From the NCBI GenBank assembly GCA_023436805.1, contig JAEZHT010000066.1, forward strand, positions 1 through 15,695: a stretch of DNA of 15,695 bases, in the 5' to 3' direction. Both the position numbers and the translations under genes were made by a program. This document shows, in pieces, positions 13,077-15,695 of this stretch (positions are counted from its first letter, which is position 1; the number at the start of each line of letters is the position of its first letter). Origin of the DNA: Bacillota bacterium (GTDB taxonomy: Bacteria > Bacillota_I > Bacilli_A > Acholeplasmatales > UBA5453). The notes under the pieces are model-generated. The model made no database searches and was not told the origin of the DNA. It worked only from the letters and a program-made list of their open reading frames with translations.

Positions 13077-13652
13077 ATGCCAAGAGTAAAAGGTAACGTG
13101 CAAACGAGAGCACGTCGTAAAAAAATATTAAGATTAGCCAAGGGTTACTTTGGTTCCAAACACACGATTTATAAGACAGCCCATGAACAAGTCATGAGAG
13201 CACTTGCTTACGCATACAGAGACAGAAAACAAACCAAGAGAAATATGCGCAAGCTTTGGATTTCCAGAATCAACGCAGCATGCCGTTTAAACGGATTCAA
13301 ATATTCATTGTTAATCAATGGTTTATTGAAGGCTGGCGTGGTTGTCAACCGTAAAATGTTGGCAGACTTAGCATACAACGACCCTAAAGGCTTTACTGCA
13401 GTCGTAGAAGTCGCTAGAAAAGGTTTATCTGGCGAAATCAAACCACAAGCGGTTGAAGTTAAACCAGTTGTTAAACCAGCTAAGGTTGAAAAAGTAGCAC
13501 CAGTCGTTGAAAAAGTAGCTGAACCACAAGTGGAATTAGAAACTTTGACTGTCGCACAACTTAAAGAAGTTGCACAAGGCTTAGGCTTAACTGGTCTTTC
13601 TGGATTAAAGAAAGCTGAATTGGTTGAAGCCATCAAAGCTGCACAAAAATAA
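13077..13652 (+). CDS. rplT: 50S ribosomal protein L20 with C-terminal SAP/Rho-N-like extension
   Basis: L20 is an early 50S assembly protein and, in Firmicutes, the autogenous regulator of this operon. Residues 1-116 are a normal L20: MPRVKGNVQTRARRKKILR, AKGYFGSKHTIYKTA, the YAYRDRKQTKRNMRKLWI helix and LNGFKYSLLINGL. L20 usually ends near residue 118, but this protein has 191. Residues about 120-152 are a Val/Pro/Lys/Glu-rich linker. Residues about 155-189 form a compact helical domain (LTVAQLKEVAQGLGL, GLSGLKKAELVEAI) with the leucine and lysine pattern of SAP or Rho N-terminal domains, which bind nucleic acid. The RBS is TAGGAGG just before ATG. No frameshift or gap is seen at the junction, so the fusion looks genuine. 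Confidence 0.95.
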   Translation: MPRVKGNVQTRARRKKILRLAKGYFGSKHTIYKTAHEQVMRALAYAYRDRKQTKRNMRKLWISRINAACRLNGFKYSLLINGLLKAGVVVNRKMLADLAYNDPKGFTAVVEVARKGLSGEIKPQAVEVKPVVKPAKVEKVAPVVEKVAEPQVELETLTVAQLKEVAQGLGLTGLSGLKKAELVEAIKAAQK

Positions 13653-13662
13653 TTGAAAGAAT

Positions 13663-13690
13663 AAAGAATGGACACTCCATTCTTTTTTTT
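13663..13690 (+). terminator. Intrinsic terminator of the infC-rpmI-rplT operon
   Basis: AAAGAATGGA (13663-13672) pairs with TCCATTCTTT (13676-13685) around a CAC loop, ten perfect pairs, followed by T to 13690. It overlaps the -35 box of the next promoter. Confidence 0.93.
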
Positions 13691-13697
13691 GTATAAT
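13669..13697 (+). promoter_or_regulatory. Sigma-A-type promoter embedded in the rplT terminator
   Basis: TGGACA at 13669-13674 (5 of 6 consensus bases) lies in the terminator stem and loop. TATAAT is at 13692-13697, with a 17-base spacer made largely of the T run. It would drive the membrane protein gene at 13721 and galU, starting near 13704. Confidence 0.75.
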
Positions 13698-13720
13698 TTA
13701 GTATATAACGAGGATAAAAT

Positions 13721-15175
13721 ATGTCACGCCGTTTACTGATTGCTTTAACGATCGGCTCATCGATCATCGTGAGCATGATCATTGCTTCGTATTTCCTACA
13801 ATCGGATGAACAAACCATTTACGCCTTGGTCAGTGTATTGTTTTTACTTTACGTGGCTTTGTATTTATTTGGTGGACTTGCAAAACTCATCGTATTTTTC
13901 ATATACGGTGTTTTAATTGCGATTACTTTAGCCTTGTTTGATGCGAGATTCAGTTTAGCCATCATCTTCATTGGTACCTTGCTCTTCGTTTTAAACCCAT
14001 TGGCTGACTTTGAAGCCTATTTGAATAAGACATTGGATGATGAAGACATCGAACCATTCAAAGTGCCATGGTATGGCAAATTTGAGACATTCTATACGTA
14101 TCGCAAAGAAATGAAATCGCACTATCACTTACCTCAAGTGCGCAAATTATACACGAAAAAGTGGTACCAAAAAGCGCGTACTTTGACGGTATTCGGATTG
14201 TTTGCGATAGACATATTCATGTTGATTTTCGTTGCCAATGACATCGCAATCTTCCGCAGTATTACGCCAAATAATGTCTTGGTCATTTATTTCATTACCA
14301 TTGTTTTCATCATGATGGTTTTACTCCATAAAAAAGGGTTTACAACCATGATGCGTGTCGTTAGATTATCTGTATTCCTGCCCATTATTTTCATCTTGGC
14401 AGTGACCGATGATATCTCAACGACATACAAGTGGATATTCGTACCGGTTGTCGCTATTTTTGGTGCGACGATGGGGATCGTGGAATGGATTCGTTATTAT
14501 ATGCGCATCAGTTACAGTGCTTATCAATATTACGATCAAGACCGACAAGAACTCGTGTTTGCTAATGCTTTATTTGAACCTTTGGTGTATAATGAGCATA
14601 CGACAGAAATTGGTCACTATGGGATGGAAGTGTCCTTAGAAACATTTCAAGCCCATTTCAATGAGATTTTAATCTATGCGAATTTCTACAGATTCATCAT
14701 CACTGCTTATACACACAACAAAAAATATGCCTATATTTATGCCGAATTTCATCACACACAACACAAACGCATTCTAAGATTTCAATCGTTTTTGGAAGGC
14801 ATTTTTAAGACCCATGTGGGGTTAAGACAGTTTTCTGACCTCAATCGTAAGTTTTATGAAACCACGTTCTTCCACAATTCGGATTATATCGTTGCTAGAG
14901 CACTCAACCTCGCACACCTCTTAAATGAGCTCGAAATCCGTGGTGAAGTCATCATCAGTTTAATGGTATATTTCAAGGATAAGAATCTTGCGAAAAACTA
15001 CATTAAGGCTTATCCATCGCGCGAACTCGATTACGATGAAGCGGGCATCATCACCCTACAAACCAATGTAAGGGTAAGAAACCTCGACTACATCATCGAA
15101 AACACGGTGAGAGACATATTACTAGAATTAAAGATGAATCAAGGTACGTATGTACGCATCATGCTTTACTATTAG
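13721..15175 (+). CDS. Polytopic membrane protein of unknown function with a C-terminal soluble domain
   Basis: I do not recognise a family. The 484-residue product has two blocks of membrane segments. Four lie at about 5-25, 33-52, 55-73 and 77-94, and four at about 153-172, 186-203, 214-229 and 238-256. The blocks are separated by a charged 55-residue stretch (98-150, with LDDEDIEPF and many Lys/Tyr). An even number of TMs and basic ends (MSRR) suggest that the long C-terminal domain (about 260-484) is cytoplasmic. That domain is rich in aromatic, His and Asn residues (for example YAEFHHTQHKRILRF) and shows no catalytic motif I can name. The RBS is CGAGGATAAAAT before the ATG. The galU ribosome site starts right after its TAG, so the two are co-transcribed, which hints at a cell-envelope or glycolipid role; this is inference. 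Confidence 0.8.
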   Translation: MSRRLLIALTIGSSIIVSMIIASYFLQSDEQTIYALVSVLFLLYVALYLFGGLAKLIVFFIYGVLIAITLALFDARFSLAIIFIGTLLFVLNPLADFEAYLNKTLDDEDIEPFKVPWYGKFETFYTYRKEMKSHYHLPQVRKLYTKKWYQKARTLTVFGLFAIDIFMLIFVANDIAIFRSITPNNVLVIYFITIVFIMMVLLHKKGFTTMMRVVRLSVFLPIIFILAVTDDISTTYKWIFVPVVAIFGATMGIVEWIRYYMRISYSAYQYYDQDRQELVFANALFEPLVYNEHTTEIGHYGMEVSLETFQAHFNEILIYANFYRFIITAYTHNKKYAYIYAEFHHTQHKRILRFQSFLEGIFKTHVGLRQFSDLNRKFYETTFFHNSDYIVARALNLAHLLNELEIRGEVIISLMVYFKDKNLAKNYIKAYPSRELDYDEAGIITLQTNVRVRNLDYIIENTVRDILLELKMNQGTYVRIMLYY

Positions 15176-15176
15176 A

Positions 15177-15205
15177 AAGGAGATACGCCACGCGTAATCA
15201 CTATG
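15177..15205 (+). promoter_or_regulatory. galU ribosome binding site with intervening hairpin
   Basis: The Shine-Dalgarno AAGGAGA (15177-15183) is 20 bases from the ATG at 15203, too far for normal use. Between them TACGC (15184-15188) pairs with GCGTA (15192-15196) around a CAC loop. If folded, only about 7 unpaired bases separate GGAG from AUG, which is the optimal distance. No other Shine-Dalgarno lies near the ATG. Confidence 0.65.
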
Positions 15206-15695
15206 ATCAAAAAAGCAGTTATACCAGCCGCAGGGTATGGGACACGTTTTTTACCTGCCACCAAAGCACTTGCTAAGGAAATGTTCCCCATCATCGACAC
15301 CCCAACGATCCAATACATCGTTGAAGAAGCCTTAGCTTCAGGAATCGAGGAAATTCTCATCATCGTTTCAGCCAACAAAAATGCCATCATGGACCATTTT
15401 GACCGCAATCTTGAGTTAGAAAATATCTTAAAAGAAAAACACAAAGATGCGGAGTTAAAAATCATCACCGATGTGTCCAATTTAGCGAATATCCACTACA
15501 TCCGTCAAAAGGAACAATTGGGTCTAGGTCACGCCGTTTTGTGTGCGAAAGCATTCATCGGTCATGAACCGTTCGCCTTGCTTCTTGGCGATGATTTATA
15601 TGTGGGTGATAAACAACCCGTCTTAAAACAATTGATCGACAAATATAATGTTTATGGCGGTACCATTTTGGGTACATTACCTGTCAGTTATGAAG
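15203..15695 (+). CDS. galU: UTP-glucose-1-phosphate uridylyltransferase, 3'-truncated by window
   Basis: Makes UDP-glucose from UTP and glucose-1-phosphate in the cytoplasm, for glycolipids and surface glycans. The frame is open from ATG 15203 to the window end (164 codons of about 290). The start MIKKAVIPAAGYGTRFLPAT holds the nucleotide-binding G-x-G-T-R-x-L-P signature, followed by K-E-M-F-P-I-I-D-x-P-T-I-Q-Y-I. The later parts NLANIHYIRQKEQLGLGHAV and FALLLGDDLY are the usual sugar and metal-binding segments of GalU/GtaB. It appears to be the second gene of an operon after the 8-TM protein and works in the same pathway as the phosphohexomutase encoded at 6450. Initiation appears to use an unusual ribosome site. 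Confidence 0.95.
   Translation, partial: MIKKAVIPAAGYGTRFLPATKALAKEMFPIIDTPTIQYIVEEALASGIEEILIIVSANKNAIMDHFDRNLELENILKEKHKDAELKIITDVSNLANIHYIRQKEQLGLGHAVLCAKAFIGHEPFALLLGDDLYVGDKQPVLKQLIDKYNVYGGTILGTLPVSYE

Noticed and set aside
13208..13675. 155-codon open frame on the minus strand opposite rplT
   Set aside because: It lies entirely across rplT and its terminator, has Ser/Thr/Ala-rich composition expected from the reverse of a Lys/Val/Glu-rich gene, and has no ribosome site.
15172..15480. Minus-strand open frame opposite the start of galU
   Set aside because: The plus strand encodes unmistakable GalU. The antisense frame is a shadow with no similarity or ribosome site that I can see.

Overview
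The window is a gene-dense stretch of a low-to-moderate GC Gram-positive-type genome. It carries short intergenic gaps, strong AAGGAG/GGAGG ribosome binding sites and sigma-A-like promoters. Every confidently called gene lies on the + strand. UGA is a true stop codon: four genes end in TGA within ATGA or 14-bp overlaps with the next start (2991-2993, 5641-5643, 10081-10083, 10860-10862), and Trp is TGG. Together with mollicute-like features (ECF-type vitamin uptake beside coaX, small operons), this suggests an Acholeplasma/Izemoplasma-like or erysipelotrichial lineage rather than Mycoplasma or Spiroplasma. That placement is an inference from gene content; no 16S rRNA gene is present.

Region 1 (1-4640) is a uronate (4-deoxy-hexulosonate) catabolic operon. 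In order it holds a YhcH/YiaL/EbgC-family protein cut by the window edge, 2-keto-3-deoxygluconate kinase (kdgK), an IclR-type regulator, a sugar-isomerase-like TIM barrel, kduI and kduD, closed by a UUCG-loop terminator. KduI and KduD turn the unsaturated uronate product of polysaccharide lyases into 2-keto-3-deoxygluconate, which KdgK phosphorylates. The KDPG aldolase is not in the window.

Region 2 (4640-6399) has its own near-consensus promoter and encodes a putative pantothenate ECF-transporter S component followed by type III pantothenate kinase (coaX), a vitamin uptake-and-trap pair. Region 3 (6400-9416) encodes an alpha-phosphohexomutase (phosphoglucomutase type) and an Xaa-Pro aminopeptidase.

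Region 4 (9457-12076) is the least explained part. It holds two secreted proteins of unknown function, a compact ABC ATPase and an ABC-2-like membrane protein, joined by tight start/stop overlaps. The first secreted protein is beta-strand-rich and Ser/Thr-rich, somewhat like aerolysin/ETX-MTX2 pore-forming domains. I consider this the best candidate for an undescribed system.

Region 5 (12092-13690) is the infC-rpmI-rplT operon. It has a perfect consensus promoter, a leader with mutually exclusive antiterminator and terminator helices (L20-leader type), an apparent AUC start codon on infC, and an L20 with a C-terminal linker plus a SAP/Rho-N-like domain. Region 6 (13669-end) has a promoter embedded in the rplT terminator. 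It encodes an 8-TM protein of unknown function and the start of galU (UTP-glucose-1-phosphate uridylyltransferase), whose Shine-Dalgarno sequence and AUG are separated by a small hairpin. Phosphoglucomutase (region 3) and GalU would together make UDP-glucose.
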